Assembly (NCBI RefSeq): GCF_014898055.3
Contig: NW_023603184.1
Span: forward strand, 149,548,149 to 149,612,148
Length of the DNA: 64,000 bases
Direction: 5' to 3'
DNA from: Talpa occidentalis
Taxonomy: Eukaryota > Chordata > Mammalia > Eulipotyphla > Talpidae
Position numbers and translations under genes: made by a program
The notes under the pieces: model-generated
The model's input: only the letters and a program-made list of their open reading frames with translations
What the model was told of the DNA's origin: nothing
The model's database searches: none
Part shown: one piece after another, positions 12,269-23,790 of the stretch
Position numbering within the stretch: the stretch's first letter is position 1
Layout of the letters: each line of letters begins with the position of its first letter

Positions 12269-15200
12269 GGCTCTCGCCATCTGTGATGATTCTCCTTTTA
12301 CTTGTTGAGCCCTTCGTTTTGCTCAGGGGTGGGGGCTGTGCTCAGTCATCATCACATTGTGGGCAGTGAAATTAATCAGCTGTGATAACCCAGTTGAAGA
12401 CTTCAGAGAAAAGTTACATTTCAAAAGGCTCTTGTGTCACCTGAATCATCATTTGTGCCCCCGCCCCAACAAAGACCTTGGGGCACGGGCACCCTTTCAC
12501 TCTCGCCTGGGGGACTTCGGGGGACTTCTTCCGGGCGCTGTCAGTGTGATGGGGGGCGGCCCTGGCCCGAGTCAGTCCCACGCGCTGGCCCACGGGAGCT
12601 GCTCACGGCAGGGCGGCTGCCCGGGGCCTGGAGTGGGGCCTGGTGTGTCCTTGCAGAGGGGACTTTGCTGCTCAGCGTGCAGGACACATGGCCTGCCAGG
12701 CCCCTTCGTGGCCGAGCAGGGCGGGGCTGGAGCCCTCTTCACCTCGTCTGTGCTCTTTGCCTCCCTCGGCTTCTGTGAACAAGGGTAGCCAATAAAACCA
12801 ATTTCCCGCTGTGACAAATAGGGGGTTCCAGGACATCAGTGCTGGTAAGAAATGATGATCGTGGGTCAGAGGCCCCGCCCATGCCACCGACCCTTCTCTG
12901 GGTCGGCCCAGGCACTGAGCCTCCAAGCCTCTCTCGTGGAGAGTCAGCTGCCCCCCAACAGGAGGCCTGGGGTGAAATGGGGGACACAGCCTCTCACAGG
13001 GGTGGGTAACAGTCACCCACATCGGCGGTGGGGGTCCTTTTACAGATAAACACCTTAGGTTTGTCACCACGTGAGTCTCCATTCACGGCTTTTTGCAGAC
13101 ACACCACTGGGGAAAAGCAAGGGAGCCCACCTGCCACTGCGTGGTTCTCCCTTCACGCACCTGCAGCCTCCGGTGACCCTGCCCTGGGGCACGGGGAGCA
13201 GGGTTGGCCGCACAGCCTCTCGGTAAAGAGAGCCGCTGCGTGGAGCCGGCGCTGGATGCCCCAGCAAGAGGCGGGAAGGCGGGAGGTCTGAGCAGGCACA
13301 GCCGTGCTGCACAAGCCAGCCCCTTCCCGAGGGCCAGGGCCATCCAGTGTGCGCCGAGCGAGACCCGATGACCAGGCCGCCACAGACCTAGCCCAGGCAG
13401 TCCTCAGCCCACCCTGACCAACACAGGCTCCTGCATCAAAGGGCTTCCCCTGGGCTGGAGGCTGGCGGAGACCCAGACCCCCGGCCCCATGGAGAAGGCA
13501 CGGGGCTCCCCTCCAGCCGGCCGTGAGTGCTGGTCAGCGTGAGTTCACAAGTTCGAGCAAGGCACAGAAGGAGGCCGCCTCTCGTGTCTATGGCCTGACC
13601 GCTTTCCTTCCAGGAGACAGTCAGGCGGTGGCCCCCGTGACAAGACATGGCCTTCCCCCTGGGGAAGCCCCGACCACACTCCCCGTGAGCCAAGCAGGGG
13701 AGGTGCCTGTGGCTCCTGTCTCCAAAACACATGCTCTTCTCCCCCCGCTGCCACCCGAGGTCAGAGCACACCCAGCGACGGCCGTCGGAGTCAGTGATGT
13801 AGGGCATGAAGCGTCTTAACACCATAAACGCCTTACAGTCCATCACGAAAACCATCTGAGTTAAACAACCTGCTCCTGAAATTAAGGCCAGGGCTTTATT
13901 TTTGGAGGATACGGTTGGGCTTCAAGGAAGTATCTCCACTTCTCCCTGCTGCAAGGCACCCGGGCAGCTGCCCTGCCCTGCGGCCTGGCCGCGTGGCGAG
14001 GAGCCCCGAGCACAGATGCTGACGTCCTGTCTGTCCCTGGGCGGTAGCTGACCATGCTGGCTCTCAGCCTGCCCCCTGGAGCTCACGGTGACTCGGCCCT
14101 CTCTAGGGGATAAGGGAAATGAAAGCCAGAGTCCTGGGGAGACCTGGAGTTGTCAGCTGGGTAATGAGGGCTTTTGTCCCTGGGATTATCCCCCAACATG
14201 CAGGAGGGTGTGGGGGAGCTCAGGTGGTGTGGAGCCCCAGGGGTGCAGGGGAAGGGGAGTCCGTCATCAGAACCCCAAGAGCACTGTCTGTGGAGGCCTC
14301 CAGCTGGGGCCTGCGGCTTTCAACAGAGTCCACGTCTCACCCGGCTGACCTGCAGCTGAGGGACGGGGGTCGGAGCCCCAACCGCTCCTCCTTCCTCCAG
14401 GTCCTCTGCTTGTCCCCCACTTGACCAAACCTAAGGGGCACAGGAACCCTTCACCTCCCAGGTCTGCCTCCAGGCGGAGACAGGAGGGAGGGAGGGGCCT
14501 CGGGAGGCGGTGGTGCCCCTGCCTCGCGCTGTCCTCCCTGGCCCATCCCCTGCTCTCAGCCACTGGAAGCTGCTGAGCACAGGGTGTGGGCTGTCCACCT
14601 TGCTGCCCACCGTTGTCCCCAAGTGCCCGGGCTGAGCCCCGCTGAGGGAGCTGTCAGCTTCCCGAAGGCTCCAGGCCGTTCCCTGGCCGAGCGCAAAGGT
14701 GCTGGTGCTGGGGTGGTTGTGTTCAGAAGGAAAGACTCAAAGTGTGTTTGGGCCACATTCTCGCTGCCCCTGAAGCTAGAAGCGCTGTGCGCTGGGGGTC
14801 CTGGTGCCGGGGTGGGGGAGGCCGTCCTGCAGGGAGTCTGCGCCCGCTGGGCTTGGAGCCGCCTGCTGCTGGAGCAGTCGTCACACTCTGCCCCGAGGGC
14901 TCGGCCTGACTTAGACAGAACGGCCCTTTTATTTCATTTACGGTTTAGAATGAATGGAATGACCAGTAAATTATAGGAGCAGAAACGATGACCGAAGAAT
15001 TCCTGGTCTTCATGACGTTGCGAGCTAAGATGTTGGGGTGCTGCAGCCAGCCGCCGGGCTCATCTCTAACTACTAGTTCCAGTGCCGGTGGAAAACCTAA
15101 GCACAGCCCAGCCCCCCGCAGGTACCAGGGGGACGGGGCTCCAGCCTGGTGTCACCCCCCCGGTCATTTAAGGCCGAGCTGTCTCAGGCGCTGGCCGTGC

Positions 15201-15559
15201 GCCTTCCAGGCCGAGACGTGAGGCTGCCGCAGCGAGTGGGAAGAGGCGTGATGAGGACAGGGGCGGCGGGACCTAGTGTCCTGGCCAGGAGCAAGTGTGA
15301 GGGCAGGCGCCTGGACAGTCCGTGGGCAGCGCGGGGCGTGCAGCCCTTTCATGACTCGTCATCCTGCCACGCGGTCTTTGGATCACGAGACTTTTCTGGG
15401 TCTCCTCGTACCCGGGTCCGGCGGGAAGGGGCCCCCCACTAAAATGAAGCCACCGCCCCCCTCCCACCCCGGGCCCCACTCAGTGGCCCCGGATCCCGTG
15501 GCTCCCGTTAGGTCTGGGCCACGCGTGCAAGTTTGCACCAAGTGTTCATTTCCCGGGTC

Positions 15560-15645
15560 CCCGGTGAGACGGCGGAAGTCGGGAGAGGTTAAGTGGCTTT
15601 CTTGTCCGGGGTCAGCTTGCTGGTAGGTGACAGAACTGTCTCTTG
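15560..15645 (-). repeat. MIR-type fragment
   Basis: GGGAGAGGTTAAGTGGCTTT, CCGGGGTCAGCTTGCTGGTA and GGTGACAGAAC parallel the inverted MIR core (AGAGGTTAAGTAACTTGCCC, AGGTCACACAGCTAGTAAG, GGCAGAACC). Diverged; borders approximate. Confidence 0.5.
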
Positions 15646-18600
15646 ATTCTCTGCCTCAAACCTTTCCCACCGGGCGAAAAGCGAGTCTTTGAGGTTGTGG
15701 GGCAGCGTTTGAATCTGGGCGCAGGGCAGACAGAGTCGCTTCCTTGATATGTCTCGGATTCCGTGGAAAGACACCGGCTTTCATATGGATCAGAACGTCT
15801 AGAAGTTGTGTCGCAAAGATCTTTCTTTAAAATGGCTGGGCCAGTCTGGATTTACTCATCCCGTCACACGCGCGCGGGGCCGAGCCCGCCTTCTCCCCGG
15901 GGCCAGGGGCTTTGTCCTCCAGGTCTCAGGGAATTTATTTCATCTTCTCATCTCGCTTTCTTGGTGGCTCCTTCTGGGTCTTTACAGAACCATTGTTTGG
16001 GGATGCGGGGTGGATGGTGCAATATTGAAAGGCCTACACGGGCCGTTCCCATTAAGGCAGAAAATAAATGGCCGGCACAGCAATCTCCGAGCAGGCCGAG
16101 GTGAAGACCCGGGTGTCCAGATCTCACCGACACCCGCCTGCGAAGGCTTTGGTCCCGCTTCCTTTCAAAGGAAACCCTGACCCTGGGGAAGCTTTGGGTC
16201 TCCAGCCAGGCGCCACCAGCACAGAGGAGGTGCTGTGTGTCTGACGCCCCGGGGGACGCGAGAAATACAGCAGTCCCCGTCTGATCCCCAAGGCAGCCAG
16301 GGCCTTACTGTGGGAAGGTCACCCTGGGACTCCAGACAGAGCACATGAGAGAGGCGGGCGGCCCCGAGAGGGACCCCAGAACGCATGGAGTCGTGAAAGT
16401 GAAGGCAAGCCAAGCTGCCGGAGAACTGGCTTTTGTGTCCTGCAGTCTTCGTCCATCCTGCTGCTCTTGTTTAACAACGCGCTGCAGAGCGTCTTAGGTT
16501 TTCGTGAAAGTGGCAGCGCGGGCGGGGGTGTGCGGTGAGAAGCAGGTTTCCCTGAGACACCCAGAAACAGCTGCCGCCGTGCTGGATCCTTACCTCCCGG
16601 CCTTGCGAGAAACGTTTTCTGAGTCACCGGGTGAGTGGGGAGGCGCTCTGGAGAGCAAAACCGTGCTGGGTGCGCGCTGCGCCTTACTTTCCTGCTCGCT
16701 TCCTGCGCAGGCAGCTCGAAGCTTGGGGAGTCGGGGCCACTGGGTCGTGTTGGGCGTCGCGGAGTGTGGGGTGTGGGAGGGAGGGATTTGGTGATGGAGG
16801 GATTTGGCACCTGGCGGTCGGGAGGACAATGTCTTTCTTTTGTTATTGGTAGCAGAAGAGGTTGTTCAGTTTCTCCCCGTCGTGGTGGTGTCGCCAGGTC
16901 CCGGCCTTGGCTCGCTGCCCCCCGCCATGGTGCACACGGGGCTGCGAGGGGAGCCCAGACCCTCGTGCCGGCCCCGTCCGCAGGGGTGTCCTCCGTGGGC
17001 TCTGCAGTGCTTGGGGCAGTGCTTGGGAAGGAGTGGCTCCCTGGGGCCAGGCACTCTCAGGCCCCCTTCCGGTCTTCAGGGACACCCCAACAGCGGCTGC
17101 GTGTCCGCTTGTTTTAATTTCGGCAGCTCCCTCAAAGGAAAATCAAGAGAACCGGCGTCTCCATACTCAGCCCTGTGAAAACACCACAGCCAGACGCGAT
17201 TCTTGGTAACTGCGAGGGCCCCTGCGCCGAACGCCCTTGCTGGGGAACCAGTTGATTATCGCATCTGGATCGAGAGCCGAGCACTTGCTCTCAGTCAAGG
17301 TGAAAAGCTGGGAACCGGACCGTCCCGGGGAGACAGATCTTGGCCCCAGACTGTGTTCTCCGGGGAGCTGTGAGGAGAGTGGGCTTCGCCCCTTCCAGGC
17401 GGAAGTCTGGGGGAGATGCTGCGAGTCCCGGGGCCTTGACTCCTGTCCGTGCACCTGTCCCTTGTCCAGAGGTTGTTCTGGGATGTAACTCCGGCCTCCA
17501 TGTGGACCAATGGCTGAAGTTGAGTTGGCCTGGGCTTGTCTGGCCGCCGGCATGTTAGGTGGGCGCGGTGGACTTGAAAGGCATCCTGCAGGGCAGTCCT
17601 CCCGGCGCAGACGCACGCTGGAAGCACCCGCGGCCCCTTTGTGGGAGCCGGCAGGTCGGAAATAAACAGAGATGAGGGGCCCAGCAGGAGAAGCGGATCA
17701 GAGCCCCGGCACGCGGCGCGGACAACACGAGCAGTTTGGGCACTTTCCTTTTTAGTCCCGTGAGCTAGAGTGGTAGGTGCTGCTCCAGGAAAACTTGCTG
17801 TTCCCTCCTGCACCCCAAACCGTACCTGTGCTGCCTGCTACATGTTCAGCTGTGCCTAGTGCTGGATCTGCGAGGGACTGGGTGGCCTCTGCCTGCTGGG
17901 TGCCCTCGATGCTGGTGGGGACGGCAGTGCATAAACAAGCCGTGCCACCCCACAGCTTGTACAGGCACCCAGGGCACCCCAGCTCCTGGGCCAGCTCCCA
18001 GGAAGCAGACCATTCACCTCCCAGCGCACAGAGAACAACATACCTACTATGAGAGACAGAAAACATGGACAGGGGATTGGTCCCAAGATGCTGATGCGTG
18101 GGGTGTCCAGGAGACGCAGCCTGGGTCTCCTGCCGCAGGAGGAGCCACTTGCCTTTGAAAATGTGAGGCGCTTCCAAGGGGCCTGGGAACAAGAACACAG
18201 GTGGGCGATGAACCGATGCCTTTTCCTTTCCCTCAACCTGGGCATGCTCTTCTGCCAGCTGGGGGCCACCAGCACGGGCCCCTCCCACTGCTCTGCGCAC
18301 CCCGGGCTTGGGGTTCGGTAGCGATTGGACATCAAGTGGGCTGACCTTCCGGGGAATCCAAGATGCCCAGGATGATCTCTGCAACTCATTGTCTTGATGT
18401 CTGAAAACATGGCGGCCGTCGGGGTGTTTGGATGCCCCCACCTCGGGGTGAGACGGAGCCTGAGCTGTGGCGTGACAGGCACTGCGGTGCTGGCCCGACG
18501 CGGCGGGCGGGCAGCCTGGCTCCAGCGCTGCAGGACTTGCTGGGCGCCAACAAGGTCGAGCGGGTTTGCAGGCACCCAGTTCCCGTCCGGGGCGCGTGCC

Positions 18601-19562
18601 ATTGAGGCAAGCACGTCGCTGCTTAGACAGTGCGTCACGGCACACACGTGTCCGCTGAGCAGAGGCCCGCATGACGCGAGCGTGACGCGAGCATTATGTG
18701 GTCTGCACCGCAAAGCCAGCATTCACAAGTTCCCCTCGACGGCAGGGCAGCCTGGAGCCGGACCCCAGGGTCCTGGACGGAGCGAGATGTGAGACGTGGG
18801 GGCCCCGTGGCCTCCGACGAGGAGCGCGCGCCCCAAGGCCCGCATGGCGGGCCCAGAGAGGAGGCGCCAGGGGCCGGCAGGGGTGGGTCCCACAGGTTCC
18901 AGCCCTCCAGCAGTGGGGAGCTCCTCCTCGTGAGGATGTGGCATGCGCACCCCAAAGATGGCGACTCCCAGAACCAGGTCTGCGTCAAGGCAACTTGGCA
19001 GGTGGAACGTGTGACGCAAAATCCACGCACTCCATCTCAGCCCGGCTGCCCTCACAGGATCCCGCAGGCGCAGCGCCCGGTCGCCAGCTCGATATCTCCC
19101 ACCTCTGGGGGCTGAAGCCCAAGGAAGGCCCCATTGGTCCCGGGAGACCCCACCCTGGGCTCCCAGGGGTCCTCCCTGAGTCCACGTGGCCAGAGCTCCG
19201 GAGAGTCCGCCGGGCTCCCGCGTCACCTAGGCCACAGCTGCACCCTGGGGCGTCCTCACCGGAGATCTGACAGACCTCCCGCCCACCCAGAGGCCCTGCC
19301 CCGCTGGCTGGCGGTGGGGTCAGGCTTCAACCCACGCCGGTCCAGCCCCTAAACCTGGAGCTTCCTGCTCCTTCCCGGGGGGAGGGGGGTACCCCATGTG
19401 CCTGCCCCCTGCCGGGAAAGAATGATGACGCAGGGACTGGACCCCTCGGTGGGAAAAGCCCTCCCTGCGAGGGTGTGGCGCCCCTGTGAGGAGCCACCAC
19501 AGGATGGTGCCTGCTCGCAAATGGGGTCCCCCTATGTCCCCGGGGGCGGCTGGCGGGTGGTG

Positions 19563-19645
19563 GTGTCTCCATTTCACAAATGGCAACCAGAGTTCAGTGA
19601 AGTATCAAGCCCAAGATGAGTGCAAAGCCGGGTCTCCGCGAGCCC
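19563..19645 (-). repeat. MIR/L2-type fragment
   Basis: CCATTTCACAAATGGCAACC, TTCAGTGAAGTATCAAGCCC and GCAAAGCCGGG parallel the inverted MIR core (TTTACAGATGAGGAAACTGA, AGTGACTTGCCCAAGG, GCAGAGCCGGGA). Diverged; borders approximate. Confidence 0.5.
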
Positions 19646-20419
19646 CTCCCGACGTGGAGTCCTGCCTGCGCCGTCCTGGCAGGCTGGGGTGTGGCAGGGT
19701 CTGGCCCCAGGGCTGTCCCTGGGCACCGCCACCTCCTGGGGAGCTCGCCGTGGGGCTGCCTGCCACGCGCTCGGGAACAGCGAGTCCTTCGTGGGTTCTG
19801 CCCCAGCTCCTTTCTGGGGAGACCTGCTGCCCCCCCCACCCCTGCGTGTGCCCATGCAAGGGGCCGGCCTGCCACGGCCAGCCTGACGCGCTCCAGCCTG
19901 TGTGTAGGGGACAGCACTCTGGAAACTTCTTTGAACTTGGGGCTATTTCCGGCAGATGCGCCGACCCCGCTTTTGCTGACCAGCTGCAGATGGCGTCCTT
20001 GCTTTTTTTTTTTTTTTAGAAGGGGCGTGATTCTTTCTCAGGACGCCGTGACATGGAGGGAGGAGGGGCACTGAGTCAGCCCCCCTTGTTCACCCGAAGC
20101 CCCCAGTGCTAGTCTAAGGATGAATCAGATGCCAGCCTCGCCTGGCTGCCAGGCTGGTCTCGCCCCACTGACCTGGCACAGGGACGTGTTACAGCAGCTG
20201 AGGGACGGGCCCCCTAAAGCCTGTGCTTGCTCAGTGACCTTCCTGCTGGCCGCCCGGGCACCTCCCCTTCTTCATGCCACACAGGTAACGGGCTCCAGGT
20301 GTTACGCCCAGGGCGTTTTTGCCAGCGAAAGACGTGGGCACAGTGAAAGCTGCAGCAGGCATGGCATATGCGCCCACACGGGCACACACACGTGCACACA
20401 CACAGGCGCGCTCGCCAAG

Positions 20420-21260
20420 GACTTCTTTTGTACGCGGCTCATGATAAAAATTGGCCATTTGTCTGTGGGGTAATGGGCTTTGCTGCCATATGAAAATCTC
20501 TCAAATGGTTAAATTGAATGACATTCCATCAGGGTTGGCGGAAAGCGACCACTGCACCCAGTTTAATTCTTTTTAATTTCTGTAAGGGGAACGCAGAGGG
20601 AGCGGGCTGGGGTTGCTCTCGAGCTGATTTCGCTCGGCTCTTTCTTGAAAGCGCCTTTCTAGTCGCCACACAGTGATGTGATCATTATCGGCCACCCCGT
20701 CACCCCGCTGCCTCGGCGTGCAGTAAAACACAAAAAAAAAGGGAGAGAGAGACCAGGGGAGCTTGTGAAGTATGACTTCCTATCCCAAGACTCATTGCCT
20801 GCGATTCGTACCGCTTGACAGTAATGATCTTATTACAGTACTCTGGACCTTGAAGAGATTTCATGAGGAGAGTGAAAGGACGAGCCTCCATGTAATCAAG
20901 TGGTGCTGAATATTCCACGCGTTTTTGATCACACACTGATTGGGCACAGTTTTAGCCCATCTTCTAGTCAATTATGCATGGCCTCTGTGCTCTGCGGCTA
21001 GTGGGAACACTGATGGCTGTTGTCTGGGGTTGGCAGGCAGCCAGGGGTTTGAAGTGCCTTGCACACCATCATCCAGGATAAGTGCTTTTTAGTTGGAATT
21101 GATTACCTTTCTTTGGGTTTTGCTTAATAGCAAAACTGCATTTGGAGAGGACTTCAGGTGAAAAATGGACATATTAGCCATTTAGAGCGTCTGAACTCCT
21201 AGTCAATTCTTCGGCTTCCCTTGTTTCCGCCTAATTTCTGTTTAATGATAGAATGTTTGA
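20420..21260. promoter_or_regulatory. Large conserved-looking non-coding block (about 840 bp)
   Basis: This is the longest unbroken AT-balanced, repeat-free stretch in the intron. It contains GGGTAATGGGC near 20469, CATATGAAAATC, GATGTGATCATTATCGGCC near 20674, GTAATGATCTTATTACAG near 20821, TCAATTATGCATGGCC near 20969, TTGATTACC near 21098 and TTTAATGATAG near 21241. The density of TAAT/ATTA cores is unlike the 55-65 per cent GC flanks. The texture fits a cluster of enhancers; conservation was not tested. Confidence 0.45.
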
Positions 21261-22639
21261 TAATATTGAAGCGGTCTCCTCGCCCTGGCCGCTGAGCACC
21301 CACGTGGAGCCTCAGGGACAGGTTCAAGTGCGGGACCACCGTGCTCCGGCTCCCAGGGCAGCCCAGGTGAGGCCAGGCCCGCTGAGCATTCCGCCAGGCG
21401 GGTTCCATCCTGGCTACAACGCGTTAATTATCTGGCGAGATCTGGGTCTGCAGGAAGCTGGGTAATGAATCCGCCCGACAGTCGGAGGGTCCTGCAAGTG
21501 ACTGCGGAGTGCACGTGGGCGTGGGCTCTTGGTGCCCTCTGCTGCTGTCTCCCCAAAGGATTGTCCCCTCCCTTTATCCAGTTGTTGACTTTCCCCAGCT
21601 GGTGGCAGAACAACCTGATGTCGTTTCCTTGATGATGTTTGCAGGGGTGGATTTTTCCCTGCCAGAGCGGTGGCTGGAGGTTGCCCAGCTAGGAGGCTCG
21701 CACAGCACAGCCGAGTGTGCAGAACGGCTGCCTGAGGTTTAAGCCCCACGTGTTGTGCAGTTCAGACCCTTGGGTGCCGTTGGTCTCAGAATCATCACGT
21801 ACAAAGACTTCAAAGTTCTTTTGAGTGTTGCGCCTGCAAGGCTGGGATCGGACGTCATAGAGCAGCGATCAGTATGAGGCGCCTCCGGAAGTGCACGCCG
21901 GGCCCCCAGGCCCTGTGCCCGGCCTCCTGTGTCCCGGGCCACCTCGGGACCTGCCTGCTGCACCGGGGGCCCCGTCCTGGCGGGAGAACTCGCGCTGTCT
22001 CACCTCTTGGGTCTCATCTCTGCTGGTGGGACCACCCCCCTTGGTTCTCTGCAGAGGCCGTGCTACCCCACAGGCCTGACCACCGAATAGTGCGAGAACT
22101 TACCGGAATCTTTTTTTTCTTTTTCAATTTCATGAAAATAAAAAATAGTTTCTGCCCAGATTTAGATTTGGTGATGAGTCTGAGGATGAGGAAAGCAGTC
22201 ACAGAGCAGAACATCGAAGCTGACCATCCACACACGGTCACGTCTCCCCAGAGCCCGGTGGTCTCCGCGGCGCCCCCCCAACCCCGGCCCCCCCCCCAGG
22301 CTGGCCCTCCTGGAGGCTGTGTCTTCTCAGCATCTCCCCTCCAAACACTGACTCAGCCAGGCCTTCTCCTGTGGGTTAAACTCACACAAAATACAGGATT
22401 TTGTAACAGGCGGTCGGCAGCCGTTTCCTCCTTTCAGTGAGTGAACACTCAGCCGTGAGAGACCTGCCCTGGGTCCCCCGGCAGTCGCGTGACAGCGTGT
22501 ATGTCTGCAGCAGCTGGACATGATCAGACCCCGTGAGCAGAAGATTCCAGTCCTGACGGCCCTCGTTTGGGAGAGTCGGCGGTTGTTACGCTCGTCTGTT
22601 TACTGTACCAGTTCGGGGCTCCCGTTGAAAGAGAAAGAA

Positions 22640-22760
22640 TATAAACCCAAGGACAGGCTTTCAGGGCTGAATGCAGATTCCTCTTGTAATTAACATGTAA
22701 TTACCCTGAACAGGCCGATTAATTAGTGTAAACAAATTAAGATCAGCAGCTACTTTCCTG
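22640..22760. promoter_or_regulatory. TAATTA-cluster conserved-looking element
   Basis: Three TAATTA homeodomain cores occur within 40 bp (22687, 22698 and TTAATTA at 22719), followed by GTGTAAACAAATTAAG, which holds a forkhead-like GTAAACA. The element is short, repeat-free and bounded by GC-rich DNA. A good enhancer-core candidate by motif content only. Confidence 0.45.
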
Positions 22761-23374
22761 ATCCCCCTCCCCAAAACATGAGCTCACGCCTCACAGCGCA
22801 GGGTCAGCCTCTCCCTGCTGCACAGGAACACCCCGTGCTCCCTGGAAGTGGGGGGATGGAGCTGGGCCCAGCCCGCCCAGCCCGTGCCGCCATCCCTGGG
22901 GGTCCAGGGTGGCGAGTCCTTGCAGGTTCTGTCTCCTGGTTCTGTCTCGTCACCTCTTTCTGATGGCAGCTAATCAACCAAGCTTACCCTGGAGCGGCAG
23001 CTTCCAAGTTCTTTTGCTGGAAGGTTCTAAGTCGGGTTCTAAGTCCACCATCCGTGTGGCGCCAGGTCTAGTTCTCGATGAGTCGTTCACCAGCCCCAGA
23101 GTGGTTGCAGTGACCCCTGCACCAGCCAGGCGGTGGCACAGCGTGAGTGTGAGGGGGTGTCCGATGCTCCCGGGAGGGCCAGCTGCAGGTGCAGGGAGCC
23201 GGGGAGCCTGGGGGCCTGAGGGGTGGGCGCTGGAGAAGCCAGGACGCTGCAGGGGGCGGCTCACCCGCACGGCCCCTTTCCCTGGGGCTCCCCCCACTTG
23301 CTTCTCTCTTCTCATTTCAGGCCTTTTCTCTCTCTCTCCTGCCCTCTAGCCCATCGTCTTTTCTTTCTTTTTAA

Positions 23375-23790
23375 GTTTTGAACTTTCTCTTTATTGCGGA
23401 AAAAGATGTGCAAGGCGAGACTTGCGGTCCTGCGGTGTCCCCGGCCATAGCGGGCCCGGTACGAGGGCGCCCAGCGCCGCGTCACCACAGACAAGCGCGG
23501 CCGCTGAATCACCACCCCCACTTCCTCCTCCGGCCAGCCCCGGGGCCGCAAATCACTGTGGATTTGCCCGGGCCGGGCATCTTCTATGAACGCATCGTGC
23601 AACGCTCGTCCCCTCGTGTCCGGCTTCTCTCCGCCTAGCCTCGTGCTGTCTGCGCCGCGCTGCGTCTCCTGCGTCGCGCCTGCACCTGGACGGACACCTG
23701 CGCGCGAGCCCCCGGCTCTGTGTCCAGGGGCCGCTGCCTCCCTGCTCTTGCGAACAGTGTCGTGAACACGTCTCTTTCTTTCAATGGGCA
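23375..23790 (+). repeat. L1 3'-UTR relic with extreme A/T to G/C drift
   Basis: From TTTATTGCGGAAAAAGATG (about 23390) on, short anchors follow the order of the remembered L1M 3'-UTR: CCACTTCCTCCTCCGGCCAG, TCTATGAACGCATCGTGCAA, GTGTCCGGCTTCTCTCCGCC, CGCGCTGCGTCTCCTGCGTC, TTGCGAACAGTGTCGTGAAC, and CTTTCAATGGGCAAACG. The L1 versions of these anchors are AT-rich (for example GTGTCTGGCTTCTTTCACTT). It now looks like a CpG-rich island although it derives from AT-rich sequence. The identification is by eye. Confidence 0.55.

Noticed and set aside
17752..18722. Two overlapping minus-strand open frames of about 300 codons
   Set aside because: Two different frames are open over the same bases, with low-complexity Pro/Ala/Gly/Arg composition and no domain or splice context; this is typical of stop-poor GC-rich intron.
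20376..20408. ACAC-rich short stretch
   Set aside because: Too short and interrupted to count as a microsatellite.
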